Source: Okeania hirsuta
GTDB taxonomy: Bacteria > Cyanobacteriota > Cyanobacteriia > Cyanobacteriales > Microcoleaceae
Direction: 5' to 3'
Length of the DNA: 51,334 bases
NCBI RefSeq assembly: GCF_003838195.1
Contig: NZ_RCBY01000029.1
Coordinates: 1-51,334 of the forward strand
Below the pieces are notes generated by a model, which saw only the letters and a program-made list of their open reading frames with translations, did not search any database and was not told where the DNA came from. Positions within the stretch are counted from its first letter, which is position 1. Every line of letters begins with the position of its first letter. Position numbers and translations under genes: made by a program. Positions 1 through 9,717 of the stretch are shown here, one piece after another.

Positions 1-190
1 TAATTATTGAATTGATTTGAGACTTTTTACTCTTGAAAATTTTGGTATTTTTGACAGTGATTTGAGAAGCGATAGACTGCCAGTCCGCAACGCGATCGCA
101 TATTCTCCATTTGAAATTTTATTTTTGGTCATTTGTCAAAAAAATTAGATGCGTTTTCCCTGGCCGTAGAAGTGAGAAGATGATTTTTTG

Positions 191-215
191 ATCACTAATT
201 AAACGGACATGATAT
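191..215. repeat. Solo end of the ATATCATGTCCG inverted-repeat family
   Basis: ATCACTAATTAAACGGACATGATAT is, in reverse complement, nearly the left end of the element at 34662-34810, which begins ATATCATATCCGGATAATTAGTGAT. Only one end is visible here, and the rest of 1-284 shows no gene. A HIP1 octamer lies near 94-101. Confidence 0.5.
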
Positions 216-284
216 AAGAAGGAGAAAATTGGTATAAGTCCTGTATCTGTTATAATCAAATCAAAAAAGTTGGTGAGTTGAATA

Positions 285-614
285 ATGCTTAAAATAGCTA
301 TTGATGGTTTAGATGCTGTCCAAGCTACAGAAGAAATTCTGGAAATTGAAGGTATAGAAGGTAGTTATAAAATAGATGCAGATGGCAATCAAAAAGGGAT
401 TGATTTAGCAACCATTCTGACAATAGTTGGAATTGGTTCAGGAACTTCTGTTATTATTAATAATACTTTAACCATTGCAGAGAAGATTTTTCAGTGTTTC
501 AAAAAACATGAGAAAAAACTAGAGAAGGTCGAAATTGTTTCTGGAGAAAAGCGACTTTTACTGAAAGATGCAACTGTAGAACAAATCAAAGATATTTTGG
601 AAAGTTTCGGATAA
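285..614 (+). CDS. Small hydrophobic-core protein, likely partner of the CHAT-STAND protein
   Basis: 109 aa, ending 7 bp before the next gene, so the two are almost certainly cotranscribed and translationally linked. The N-terminus (1-35) looks like short beta strands. Residues about 39-68 form a glycine-containing hydrophobic stretch (IDLATILTIVGIGSG and onward) that could insert in a membrane, and the C-terminal third is charged and helical. Size, the central hydrophobic segment and position before a CHAT/NTPase gene resemble the small effector-associated constant components described in NTPase conflict systems. That assignment is inference; no enzymatic motif is visible. ATG chosen because it opens the frame; the upstream GGTGAG is a weak ribosome site. 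Confidence 0.75.
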   Translation: MLKIAIDGLDAVQATEEILEIEGIEGSYKIDADGNQKGIDLATILTIVGIGSGTSVIINNTLTIAEKIFQCFKKHEKKLEKVEIVSGEKRLLLKDATVEQIKDILESFG

Positions 615-621
615 AATAGCT

Positions 622-3363
622 ATGCAAATTCTCCACTTAAACTTGAAATTAATAGGGGATGATTATGCCCAATTCCGATACTTTTGGAATAATCCCAATG
701 ATTACCAATCTTATCAATTATCTCTGACAGAAATTTCTGCTCTAATTGAAAAGTTAGAGAGAGGTTATTACACTAGACTGCCAGACGAATACGCCAAAAC
801 TGGTCAAAGACTTTATAATTGGTTAGATGGAAATGACCGTATTTTGCAAAGAGAATTAGATAAAAATCAACGGGAAGGAATTGTTTTAGCAATTTCTACT
901 TCCGAAAGATTAGCTCATTTACCTTGGGAGTTGCTCCATGATGATAATGGATTTTTAGTTCAGCGTAAACCTGCCATTATTCCTGTTCGTTGGATGACAG
1001 ATAATCAACAACTTTTTTTTCAAAATCAACCTCATAACCGAGCATTAAATGTTGTGTTTATTGCAAGTTCCCCCCGCAATACGAGAGACGATTTTTCTGA
1101 ACTTGATTTTGAAGCGGAGGAGGGAAGTATTTTAGAGGCAACTAAGCGATCGCCTCTATATTTAGAAGTAGAAGAAAGTGGTTGTTTGACTGAGTTAGGT
1201 TATCTAGTGGAAAGTCAGGAAGAGAATTTTTTTGATGTTGTTCATCTCACAGGCCATGCAAAACTTCGGAACAATAAACCTTGCTTTGTTACTGAGACAG
1301 AATATGGAGAAGCAGAATATAGTAGTGCCGAAGATATTGCTACAGAGTTACAATTTCAGCACCCAAAACTGATTTTTTTATCCGGTTGTGGGAGTGGATA
1401 TTCACATCGGGAAAATATTCCGTCAATGGCAGAATCTTTATTAAGTCAAGGTGCAACAGCAGTTTTAGGATGGGGCGATCGGGTATTAGATACAGACGCA
1501 ACGACAGCAGCAGCAAAACTATATCAGGGATTGTCTTCTGGTAAGGGAGTAACGGTAGCATTAGCGGAAACTTACCAAGAATTAATTAAGGTTAATGCTA
1601 GAGACTGGCATAAATTACGACTTTATGTGGCGGGTAGTTTACCGGGAGCGTTAGTAACTCCCTTGAGAAAACCAGGTAGAAAACCTGCACCCCGTTACCA
1701 GAAAACTATTGAATTTAGAGATCCAGAAGGCAAACTTAGGGTTGCTACTCGTCAAGATTTTGTTGGCCGTCGTCGTCAGTTACAAAATTGTCTCCGTGCT
1801 TTTAAGTTGGATGAGAAGTTGGGAGTATTAATTCATGGTATGGGAGGTTTGGGAAAAAGTACCATTGCTTCTCGACTTTGGGAACGTTTATCGGAATATG
1901 AAAATGTTTTATGGTGGCGACAAATTGATAATTCTAATTTAGTGGAAAAATTGGCGGATAAATTGAGAGATGCTGACCTACGTTTTGCCTTAAAGAATAA
2001 CCAAGATGAACTTAAATATAGGTTGCGAGATTTGTTTGAAAATTTGATTGAAGCTGGAGAAAAACCTTTTCTTTTTCTTTTCGATGACTTTGAATGGAAT
2101 CTCGAACCTCGTGAAGGCGGATATGTTTTGAAACCTGAAGCGGCAGAAGTTTTAAATGCTTTGGTTTTTGCAATTCGAGAAGTAGGTGCGAGGGAAAAAA
2201 TTATTATTACTTGTCGTTATGAGTTTCAATCTGATTTATTAAATGAGTTTTGGGTACAAGGTTTAGACGCATTTAGAAAAGCTGACTTAGAGAAAAAGTT
2301 GAAACGTCTGGAGAATTTTAAGTCGGGAAAAGTTGATGAAAAGTTAATCGCAAGAGCGTTAAAACTTGCAGATGGAAATGCTCGTTTATTGGAATGGTTG
2401 GATAAAGATGTGCTTGGTTGTGAGGATATTGAGGAGAAGTTAAGTCAGCTTGAATCTGGTTCTGAAGATTGGCAAGGAAAGATTATTTTGTCTGAACTTT
2501 ATGCACAAGTTGATAAAAAAATTGTGCGGGTATTGAGTCATTGTTTGGTGTTTGAAATTCCTGTACCGATGTTAGCTTTAGAGGCGGTTTGTGAGTCTAT
2601 TTCTGGTTATAAAGAACAACTAAATAGAGGGATTGATTTAGGTTTGATAGAGGTTAGTTCGGAAGTAGAAGAATCTGAGCGTCTTTATCGAGTTTCGCGG
2701 ATTTTACCTCGTATTATTTCGAGTATTAAATTGCCGGGAGTTCCTGATGTTTATTCTTTGTATGAAAAAGGTTTGAAAAAGTTGTTTGAGGTATGGGGCA
2801 GGAGAGACAATAGAAGTCAGGAAAAATGGCGTGAGATTTTCCGTTTAATGTTTGCTAACAAAGAAAATTCTCAGAGATTTCGACGGGGGTTTTATCAAAT
2901 GCTTGATGCTGATTTTTCTGAAGTTGATGAAGCTTATGAGTCTGAACTTAGGCAAAGCAAAACTGAACTATCAGAGGATAATTTTTATGTTAAATTAGAA
3001 GAATATTTGTGTCAAGATGAATGGATAAAAGCTGATGAAGAGACAGCATTTATTTTGTATCAAGTAATGGCATTAAACAATATTCACAAAGAAGATATTC
3101 ATGAGGAGATTCCACTTTCAATACTTAGAAAAATAGACCAAATTTGGGTAAAATATAGTAAAGGTAAGTTTGGCTTTTCTGTCCTAGAGGGAACTTATCA
3201 GAATTTGGTTAGTACGAGAGAATGTAATGAACAAGTATGGGAAGCGTTCTGTAACGAAGTCGGATGGCGTGAAGTGGAATGGTTGGATGACTCTGACCTA
3301 ACTTCTGGTGAATACACATTTGGATTGGCACCTTCCCTTCTACAGGGGCCTTGTGTATACTAA
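622..3363 (+). CDS. CHAT-domain protease fused to STAND/NB-ARC-type ATPase
   Basis: 913 aa. The N-terminal ~345 residues are a CHAT (caspase-HetF-associated with TPR) domain: HLTGHA places the catalytic His at about 212, and FLSGCGSG places the nucleophile Cys at about 256. Next comes a STAND NTPase: FVGRRRQL entry motif at ~380, Walker A GMGGLGKST at ~406-414, and Walker B LFLFDDF ending in Asp-Asp at ~488-489. A helical region of about 350 residues follows, with no recognisable WD40 or regular TPR repeat. STAND proteins act as ligand-triggered oligomerising switches, so ATP-dependent assembly here may activate the cysteine peptidase; the trigger and substrate are unknown. The preceding 109-aa gene is its likely partner. 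The C-terminus (ending GPCVY) looks arbitrary and may have been altered. Confidence 0.88.
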   Translation: MQILHLNLKLIGDDYAQFRYFWNNPNDYQSYQLSLTEISALIEKLERGYYTRLPDEYAKTGQRLYNWLDGNDRILQRELDKNQREGIVLAISTSERLAHLPWELLHDDNGFLVQRKPAIIPVRWMTDNQQLFFQNQPHNRALNVVFIASSPRNTRDDFSELDFEAEEGSILEATKRSPLYLEVEESGCLTELGYLVESQEENFFDVVHLTGHAKLRNNKPCFVTETEYGEAEYSSAEDIATELQFQHPKLIFLSGCGSGYSHRENIPSMAESLLSQGATAVLGWGDRVLDTDATTAAAKLYQGLSSGKGVTVALAETYQELIKVNARDWHKLRLYVAGSLPGALVTPLRKPGRKPAPRYQKTIEFRDPEGKLRVATRQDFVGRRRQLQNCLRAFKLDEKLGVLIHGMGGLGKSTIASRLWERLSEYENVLWWRQIDNSNLVEKLADKLRDADLRFALKNNQDELKYRLRDLFENLIEAGEKPFLFLFDDFEWNLEPREGGYVLKPEAAEVLNALVFAIREVGAREKIIITCRYEFQSDLLNEFWVQGLDAFRKADLEKKLKRLENFKSGKVDEKLIARALKLADGNARLLEWLDKDVLGCEDIEEKLSQLESGSEDWQGKIILSELYAQVDKKIVRVLSHCLVFEIPVPMLALEAVCESISGYKEQLNRGIDLGLIEVSSEVEESERLYRVSRILPRIISSIKLPGVPDVYSLYEKGLKKLFEVWGRRDNRSQEKWREIFRLMFANKENSQRFRRGFYQMLDADFSEVDEAYESELRQSKTELSEDNFYVKLEEYLCQDEWIKADEETAFILYQVMALNNIHKEDIHEEIPLSILRKIDQIWVKYSKGKFGFSVLEGTYQNLVSTRECNEQVWEAFCNEVGWREVEWLDDSDLTSGEYTFGLAPSLLQGPCVY

Positions 3364-3393
3364 GCTAGAACCGTTAAGATAAAAAAATTTTTG

Positions 3394-3413
3394 AAACTCA
3401 ATTTCGTGAGTTT
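3394..3413 (+). terminator. Possible intrinsic terminator after the CHAT-STAND gene
   Basis: Perfect 7-bp stem AAACTCA / TGAGTTT with a 6-base loop, followed by a pyrimidine-rich run (TTCTCTATTT). It lies 30 bp after the stop codon. The T-run is interrupted, so strength is uncertain. Confidence 0.4.
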
Positions 3414-3563
3414 TCTCTATTTCAGCATTTTTGATACTTGGTACAGTTCAGTTATCAGTTATCAGTTTTTTATAACCCATTTCTCCCTCTACACATCATT
3501 AAAAAATTGCATTGCCACCTCTTGTTGTGAGGTACTTATACTTTTCTATTCAACCTCTTAGAT

Positions 3564-3909
3564 TTTCCTTTGACAAATGTAGCGATAAGTGACATTAATT
3601 AATTTGAGTAACAGTAGGTTGGGTAGAACGAAGTGAAACCCAACAAATAATACCAAATTCAAAACAAGCAGTTAGAGTTGGGTTTATCCTTCGGATAAGC
3701 TGCGCTAACGTTACCTCAACCCAACCTACAAATACTAGAATTTCCTTTGACAAATGTAGCGATAAGTGACATTAATTAATTTGAGTAACAGTAGGTTGGG
3801 TAGAACGAAGTGAAACCCAACAAATAATACCAAATTCAAAACAAGCAGTTAGAGTTGGGTTTATCCTTCGGATAAGCTGCGCTAACGTTACCTCAACCCA
3901 ACCTACAAA
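3564..3909. repeat. Two tandem copies of a 169-bp inverted-repeat element
   Basis: Copies at 3564-3732 and 3741-3909 look identical at a 177-bp period. Each contains GTAGGTTGGGT near one side and ACCCAACCTAC at the other, so each can fold into a long hairpin with inner arms of GTTGGGTTT and AAACCCAAC. This is the widespread cyanobacterial GTAGGTTGGGT repeat type. The remaining 3414-3563 and 3910-3946 hold no gene; 3446-3466 has a short CAGTTATCAGTTATCAG tract. Confidence 0.85.
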
Positions 3910-3946
3910 CTGCCATATCCTTCCAAAGTAATTATTAGAGGTTTTT

Positions 3947-4171
3947 ATGAATTTAAAATTAGTTAAATCCCTAGCATAAATTATTAATAACTTAACCCCA
4001 GAAGAAAAACAGGTTTTGGGGACAATGATTAATTTAATTCAAGATAATAACCAACCTGAAAATCAGTCTTGGCATGAATTTATTGAAAACACTTATGGCA
4101 GTATCCAAGATGAAACTTTTGTTAGATATTCTCAAGGTAATTTTGAGCAGAGAGAATTATTTGAATATTAG
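3947..4171 (+). pseudogene. Small gene remnant with an in-frame TAA at codon 11
   Basis: Opens ATG after GAGG and reads MNLKLVKSLA, then TAA (3977-3979), then continues in the same frame for 63 codons (IINNLTPEEKQVLGTMINL and onward) to TAG at 4169-4171. The uninterrupted downstream frame and good spacing suggest a real gene of about 74 codons hit by one nonsense change, probably GAA to TAA. The sequence looks like a small antitoxin-like protein, but the family is not recognised. It precedes a broken Uma2 gene. Confidence 0.6.
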
Positions 4172-4218
4172 ATACTATAGCAAATCCCACAGTTACAAAG
4201 TACATTTAAAATCCCCCT

Positions 4219-4243
4219 AAATCCCCCTTGGAAAGGGGGATTT
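4219..4243. terminator. Strong hairpin with T tail
   Basis: AAATCCCCC, 7-base loop, GGGGGATTTT. It ends about 26 bp before the Uma2 start and could terminate transcription of the preceding remnant. It is also a common dispersed cyanobacterial hairpin (AATCCCCCT type). Confidence 0.55.
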
Positions 4244-4269
4244 TGAAGGCTCCCCTCACTGAAATTACC

Positions 4270-5019
<750 letters not shown>

Positions 5020-5086
5020 AAATGTCTATTTTACTAAAAACAGAGTTTTATTCTAATAACTCTAATAAATGATATATAGGCTATTT

Positions 5087-5737
5087 CTATTGACTCCTGA
5101 CTCCTGACTCCTGACTCCTAAAAAATGCAGTTACAGCCATCATTCCCCAAATAACTCCTAAACGAAATTTAGTTGCAGAATGTACTTCAAATTGAGCAGA
5201 TACTAATAACTGATGTAATTCTGCTTGGGTATAACATTGTTGATGAGCAGGGTCGAAAATTTGTAAGAACCAGTCACAAATTCTACAGACAAAATAATCT
5301 TTATTCCAGTCAATAATTATTACTTTACCATTTGGTTTAAGCACCCGTTTCATTTCTCCTAATGCTACTTGAGGTTTGTCAAAAAAATGAAAAGAATTAG
5401 CACATACAACTACATCAAAAGAATGACTGTTAAATGGCAATGAATGAACAGATGCTTGTTGAAACTTAACGTTAGAATAAGCCTGATATTTTTTCCTAGC
5501 TACATTTAACATATTTTCAGATATATCAACTCCTATAATTTCTTGTTTTAGATTTTTGTCAAGCAAAAGTCTTTCAAATTCCCCAGTGCCACAAGCAACA
5601 TCTAAAATACTTGCTTGTGGCTCAATTTGCTCCCAATTATGTAGAAAGGTAAGAGTATTAATTATATAATTACGCCAGCGTAAATCGTAAATATTAGCAA
5701 GTTCATCGTATTGCCTTTGAATTTTAATTTCGTTCAT
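5087..5737 (-). CDS. Class I SAM-dependent methyltransferase (UbiE/Methyltransf_11 type)
   Basis: 216 aa. Motif I ILDVACGTGEFE (SAM-binding Gly loop), motif II acidic end VDISENML, then SFDVVVCANSFHFF and LKPNGKVIIID, which is the standard Rossmann methyltransferase order. The substrate cannot be read from sequence; the family covers quinone, small-molecule and lipid methylation. The last ten residues (RSQESGVRSQ) are encoded by a GACTCCT heptad tract at 5090-5118, so the native stop was probably lost or replaced by repeat DNA. Stands alone on the minus strand. Confidence 0.8.
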   Translation of the reverse strand: MNEIKIQRQYDELANIYDLRWRNYIINTLTFLHNWEQIEPQASILDVACGTGEFERLLLDKNLKQEIIGVDISENMLNVARKKYQAYSNVKFQQASVHSLPFNSHSFDVVVCANSFHFFDKPQVALGEMKRVLKPNGKVIIIDWNKDYFVCRICDWFLQIFDPAHQQCYTQAELHQLLVSAQFEVHSATKFRLGVIWGMMAVTAFFRSQESGVRSQ

Positions 5738-5815
5738 GTTATTTCAGTTATCAGTTATTAGTACTATAAATTTGAAAAAAGAATATTACTAATAATAAGG
5801 GCAGTCAAAATATTT

Positions 5816-6021
5816 TACCGAATAATTAAGGTTTAAAACCTCTCCTTTAAAGGAGAAAAAAGCGGTCGATCTTCGCAGCTTCCCGAAGGGTGGGATGGCG
5901 TTAGCGGAGCGGCTCTGTCAAGAGCGGGTTTCCTCGCCATATCCAATCGACCAAGAGAAGAAAAAATTTTCCCTTTTGCGTCAATTATCTTCTTTTCAAG
6001 GAGAGGTAATTATTAATTGTT
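5816..6021. repeat. TACCGAATAATTAAGG repeat family, copy with GGTCGA insert
   Basis: Begins TACCGAATAATTAAGG, then CTCTCCTTTAAAGGAG hairpin, a GC-richer insert from GCGGTCGA to ATCCAATCGACC, and ends GAGAGGTAATTATTAATTG. Shares ends with copies at 6485-6605, 29752-29880 and 30560-30732; only this copy and the one at 30560 carry the GGTCGA insert. Confidence 0.75.
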
Positions 6022-6073
6022 GAAAGGAGATGTCTCTTTGACTAATAAGATAAGTTTTTAACTAATAAATGGT

Positions 6074-6185
6074 ATCGAAGCTATTCATTCTGACTCCTGA
6101 ATTCCCCTCCTGGGAGAGGTTAGGGGTGGGTTGACACCTAAAAAATTCCCCTAGCTATTTGTAGCAAACATTTATCAAATTGGTA
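6074..6185. repeat. Dispersed repeat shared with 37043-37118
   Basis: GAAGC-ATTCATTCTGACTCCTGA at one side and CTATTTGTAGCAAACATT with ATCAAATTGGTAT at the other appear in both places. The copy here carries an extra segment (CCCCTCCTGGGAGAGG to GGGTGGG) that also occurs near 48258, so it is a nested repeat. Confidence 0.6.
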
Positions 6186-6416
6186 TACCTCCAGTTAAAG
6201 CTATAACCTTGAAATACTGAGGTTTATTTTTTCATCAATTTTTGAAGGTTATAGCTTGCCTAAACTTTTTCAATATATCAATACTTTTGACTTTTAACTT
6301 TTAACTTCCGCGTAGCGACACTAGATACATCAATTATTTATTCCTACTCCCTATTTTATGGAGAAGTTTAATATAGATACTTAACTTGGGGATATTTAGA
6401 CAAAAATTTCACAAAA

Positions 6417-6674
6417 TATAGCGTTTCCCAAGCTAATGAGGTACAGTTTTTTTTCTTATTTATCGATTCCTACAAAACCAGAGTTACCGAATAATTAAGG
6501 TTTAAAGCCTCTCCTTTAAAGGAGAAACAAGAAAAAAATTTCCTTTGAGTCAATCCTCTCCTTGAAAAGAAGAGGTAATTATTAATGATTAATTATTAAT
6601 TATTGAATACTCCCTACTCCCTACTCCCTAAAACCAAGGAATTTTGTACCTCACGCTTTTTGGGAATTGCTATA
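6417..6674. repeat. Inverted-repeat (MITE-like) element with GAGGTACA ends, nested insertion
   Basis: Left end TATAGCGTTTCCCAAGC then TGAGGTACAG; right end TGTACCTCA then GGGAATTGCTATA. These are imperfect ~30-bp terminal inverted repeats. Inside, at 6485-6605, sits a complete TACCGAATAATTAAGG-family copy. A shorter relative lies at 23800-23873 and single ends near 7517-7545 and in the 25274-25618 tandem array. Confidence 0.65.
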
Positions 6675-6746
6675 TACTTGACCAAATATTGATATAAAAA
6701 GTAAACTCTAGGAAAAATTAATTAATCATTTAACTAATCAAACATT

Positions 6747-7499
6747 ATGATTTCTCTGAATAATCTGGGGGTAACTTACCAAGATGGCACAATAGCTTTA
6801 CAGAACATTTCTGTTGAATTTACTCAAGGGGAATTCACGGTAATTTTAGGGTCTTCTGGGGCGGGAAAATCTACCCTCTTACGCTGTATAAACTTTCTTA
6901 CTCATCCTACAAGTGGTCAAGTCATTACTGAAGGTAACAGTAATTTACATCACCCCAAAATATTACAAAAACATCGTCAAAGGACAGGAATGATTTTTCA
7001 ACAACATCAATTAATTCCTCGACAAACAGCTCTGAAAAATGTTCTAGTAGGTCGTTTAGCTTATCATTCTACCCTGAGAAGTTTATTCCCTCTTCCTAAA
7101 AAAGATCAATATATTGCCTTAAACTGTCTAGAAAGAGTAGGTTTATTAGACAAAGCTTTAACACCTGTGAAAGCTTTAAGTGGAGGACAACAACAACGAG
7201 TAGGAATTGCTCGTGCTTTGGCCCAAAAACCTAAATTTCTCTTAGCTGATGAACCGATCGCTAGTTTAGATCCTGCCAGTTCTCATCAAGTTTTATCCAA
7301 TTTACGAAATATTTGTCAGGAAGATGGAATTGGAGCTTTAGTTAGTTTACACCAAGTTGATTTAGCTTTAGAATATGCTGATCGTATTATTGGATTAGGT
7401 AAAGGGACTATTCTCTTTGATGGTAGTCCTTCAGAGATAAAAAACCAACAACTTGAAGAAATTTATCAAAGGGAACAGGGAATAGGGAATAGGGAATAG
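6747..7499 (+). CDS. ptxA: Phosphite/phosphonate ABC transporter ATP-binding protein
   Basis: 250 aa PhnC/PtxA-type ATPase. Walker A GSSGAGKST (~36-44), Q-loop MIFQQHQLI, signature LSGGQQQRVGIARAL, Walker B FLLADEP, then SLDP and the switch His in SLHQ. It energises import through the PtxC permease with PtxB delivering substrate. Phosphite rather than phosphonate is inferred from the ptxD gene three positions downstream. The last residues (EQGIGNRE) are encoded by AGGGAAT-type heptad repeats, and the stop codon lies in that tract. No clear Pho box was seen upstream. Confidence 0.9.
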   Translation: MISLNNLGVTYQDGTIALQNISVEFTQGEFTVILGSSGAGKSTLLRCINFLTHPTSGQVITEGNSNLHHPKILQKHRQRTGMIFQQHQLIPRQTALKNVLVGRLAYHSTLRSLFPLPKKDQYIALNCLERVGLLDKALTPVKALSGGQQQRVGIARALAQKPKFLLADEPIASLDPASSHQVLSNLRNICQEDGIGALVSLHQVDLALEYADRIIGLGKGTILFDGSPSEIKNQQLEEIYQREQGIGNRE

Positions 7500-7670
7500 A
7501 AAAGAAGAAAAACAACTTTACCTCATAACTTTGGAAATTGCTATATATCTAACTCTACCTTTAAGTAAAACTGCATAAATGTTATTTATAACACATTAGA
7601 AAAAAAAGGGATTGACTTTTGATAGACAAGATTTATAATTATTTCATTAATTGTTTAGTCAAGACAGATT

Positions 7671-8594
7671 ATGTTAAGTTTAATCCTCAAAAAAAATTTT
7701 TTGATAGTGGTTTTTTTGGCTTGGTTAGGTTTAGTGAGTTGTAGTAATTCTAATACTCAAACATCAAGTACAGAAAATCAGCCTACACAAGCAGATATAA
7801 AAGCTAACCCTGATAAATTAGTTGTTGCTTTATTACCAGATGAATCTGCAGCTACTGTCATTCAAAATAATCAAGGACTTGAGACTTATTTAGAAAATAA
7901 ACTAAGTAAAGATATTGAATTATTTGTCAGCACTGATTATTCTTCTATGATTGAAGTGGCTAGCAAAGGACGTTTAGATTTAGCCTATTTTGGTCCATTA
8001 TCTTACGTTTTAGCCAAAACTAAAAGTAATATTGAACCCTTTGCTGCTTTAGAAAAAGATGGAAAAACCACTTATCAAGCTCTAGTTATTGGTAATGCAG
8101 AATCAGGAATTGATTCCTATGAAAAAATAGAAGGAAAAGTTATGGCCTATGGCGATCAAGCTTCTACTTCTAGTCACTTAATTCCCAAGTCAATGTTAAT
8201 GGAAAAAGGATTAAAACCAGGGGAAAATTATGAAGAAGTTTTTGCGGGTGCCCATGATGCTGTTGCTGTTGCTGTTGCTAATGGAAAAGCACAAGCGGGA
8301 GGGTTGAGCAAACCCATTTTCACTGCCTTAGTTGAGAGGGGAACAATTGATAAAAATAAGGTAATTATTATTGCTGAATCTAAACCTTTTCCTCAATATC
8401 CTTGGACAATGCGTTCTGATTTAGAACCTGAACTTAAAGCACAAATTCAACAGGCATTTTTAGAATTAGAAGATGAAGCGATACTAAAACCATTTAAAGC
8501 AGATGGATTTCAATCAATTACAGATGAAGATTATAATGTGGTGAGAGACTTAGGAAAATTACTCGATCTTGATTTTGCTGAATTGAGTAAATAA
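7671..8594 (+). CDS. ptxB: Phosphite/phosphonate ABC transporter periplasmic binding lipoprotein
   Basis: 307 aa PhnD/PtxB family. N-terminal hydrophobic signal with lipobox LVSC around residue 25, so it is predicted to be lipid-anchored at the outer face of the inner membrane. The mature part has the PhnD pattern: KLVVALLPDESAATV, FVSTDYSSMIEV, GRLDLAYFGPLSYVLA, ASTSSHLIPKSML and AHDAVAVAVANG. It delivers phosphite to the PtxC/PtxA complex. Separated from ptxA by 171 bp that contain one end of the GAGGTACA repeat family, so an independent promoter is possible. Confidence 0.9.
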   Translation: MLSLILKKNFLIVVFLAWLGLVSCSNSNTQTSSTENQPTQADIKANPDKLVVALLPDESAATVIQNNQGLETYLENKLSKDIELFVSTDYSSMIEVASKGRLDLAYFGPLSYVLAKTKSNIEPFAALEKDGKTTYQALVIGNAESGIDSYEKIEGKVMAYGDQASTSSHLIPKSMLMEKGLKPGENYEEVFAGAHDAVAVAVANGKAQAGGLSKPIFTALVERGTIDKNKVIIIAESKPFPQYPWTMRSDLEPELKAQIQQAFLELEDEAILKPFKADGFQSITDEDYNVVRDLGKLLDLDFAELSK

Positions 8595-8827
8595 TAAATA
8601 AGCTGTCAGCTATCAGCTATAAGACCCGGATTAGTATAGTAATATTTAATTCTAAACCCTGCTCTTAAGCAGCTCAAGTTTCAATGAAGCTTTTATGTAA
8701 AACGAAAAGCAATAACTAATGGCTGATGGCTGACCGCTGACCGCTGAATGTTTACAAAAATTAGTCAATTTTCTTCTAAAAATTATCTTTACTGACAACT
8801 GATAAATGATAACTGATAACTGAAATA

Positions 8828-9631
8828 ATGGTTACTTCTAATAAATTTGATAGTTTGCTCCGTCAACAACAAAGAAGTTGGTATATTTCTTTGACTAAAA
8901 CATTGACTTTGTTAGGCATTATTTTAGTGAGCTTTGGGAGTGTGGGATTACTTGATGGACAACGGTTATCTGAGGGGGTTCCTGACTTAATTGGCATGGT
9001 TGGAGAAATGTTTCCGCCAGATTTTAGTCGCGCTCTAGACTGGATTAAACCTTTAGTTGATACTATTGCTATGAGTATTGCTGGAACAGGTATGGCTATT
9101 GCTCTTTCTCTTCCCCTTTCTTTAGGAGCTGCTCGTAATACTACACCTCATCCTTTTGTTTATTTCCTATCAAGAATGATTCTAAATATAGCCAGGGCAA
9201 TTCCTGAATTAATTCTAGGAATTCTTTTTGTGGCAGCAGTTGGATTTGGCACACTTCCTGGGGTATTAGCATTAGGATTTCATTCAATTGGTATGGTGGG
9301 AAAATTTTTTGCTGAAGCTATAGAACATACAGATAATTCTCCGATTGAAGCTGCAAAATCTGCAGGTGCTAATCATTTACAAATTATTTTTCATAGCATT
9401 TTTCCTCAAATTTTTCCTCAAATTGCTGATGTGACTTTTTACCGTTGGGAATACAATTTTCGAGCTTCAATGGTATTAGGTGCTGTGGGAGCTGGTGGCA
9501 TTGGGTTTGAGATTATTGGAGCCTTACGTTTACTCAAATATGAGGAAGTTTCCGCACTTTTATTGGTTGTGTTAATAATGGTTACTTTAGTTGATAGTTT
9601 AAGTAATTATTTACGTCAAAAATTTATTTAA
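8828..9631 (+). CDS. ptxC: Phosphite/phosphonate ABC transporter permease
   Basis: 267 aa PhnE/PtxC-type inner-membrane permease with about six hydrophobic segments, including LTLLGIILVSFGSVGLL at 28-44. The cytoplasmic EAA loop is clear: SPIEAAKSAGANHLQIIFHS, about 70 residues before the C-terminus, which contacts the ATPase. The 233 bp before it contain GGCTGA/GCTGACCGCTGA and GATAACTGATAACTGA short repeats; no gene fits there. Confidence 0.9.
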   Translation: MVTSNKFDSLLRQQQRSWYISLTKTLTLLGIILVSFGSVGLLDGQRLSEGVPDLIGMVGEMFPPDFSRALDWIKPLVDTIAMSIAGTGMAIALSLPLSLGAARNTTPHPFVYFLSRMILNIARAIPELILGILFVAAVGFGTLPGVLALGFHSIGMVGKFFAEAIEHTDNSPIEAAKSAGANHLQIIFHSIFPQIFPQIADVTFYRWEYNFRASMVLGAVGAGGIGFEIIGALRLLKYEEVSALLLVVLIMVTLVDSLSNYLRQKFI

Positions 9632-9717
9632 TTCTAGTCAAAGAAAGAAGGAAGAAGGAAGAGGGAACAAAGAAGAAGGAAGAAGGAGTAAATATTGAAA
9701 AAAAGGGAAAAACTATA

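Larger units (their letters stand above)
5738..6746. other. 1-kb gene-free stretch made of nested repeats
   Basis: No credible coding sequence. Holds a copy of the TACCGAATAATTAAGG family, a GAAGC-ATTCATTCTGACTCCTG repeat, and an inverted-repeat element that itself contains a second TACCGAATAATTAAGG copy; these are listed separately. The last 30 bases before ptxA carry a direct repeat TTAATTAATCA / TTAACTAATCA (6718-6728, 6730-6740) with no purine-rich ribosome site. Confidence 0.7.

Noticed and set aside
4228-4269. TTG start for the Uma2 gene
   Set aside because: The added residues come from the AATCCCCC hairpin; family similarity begins at the ATG at 4270.
6718-6740. Pho box before ptxA
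   Set aside because: The TTAA-TAATCA direct repeat has a 12-bp period instead of 11 and lies only 7 bases before the ATG, which is too close for an activator site.
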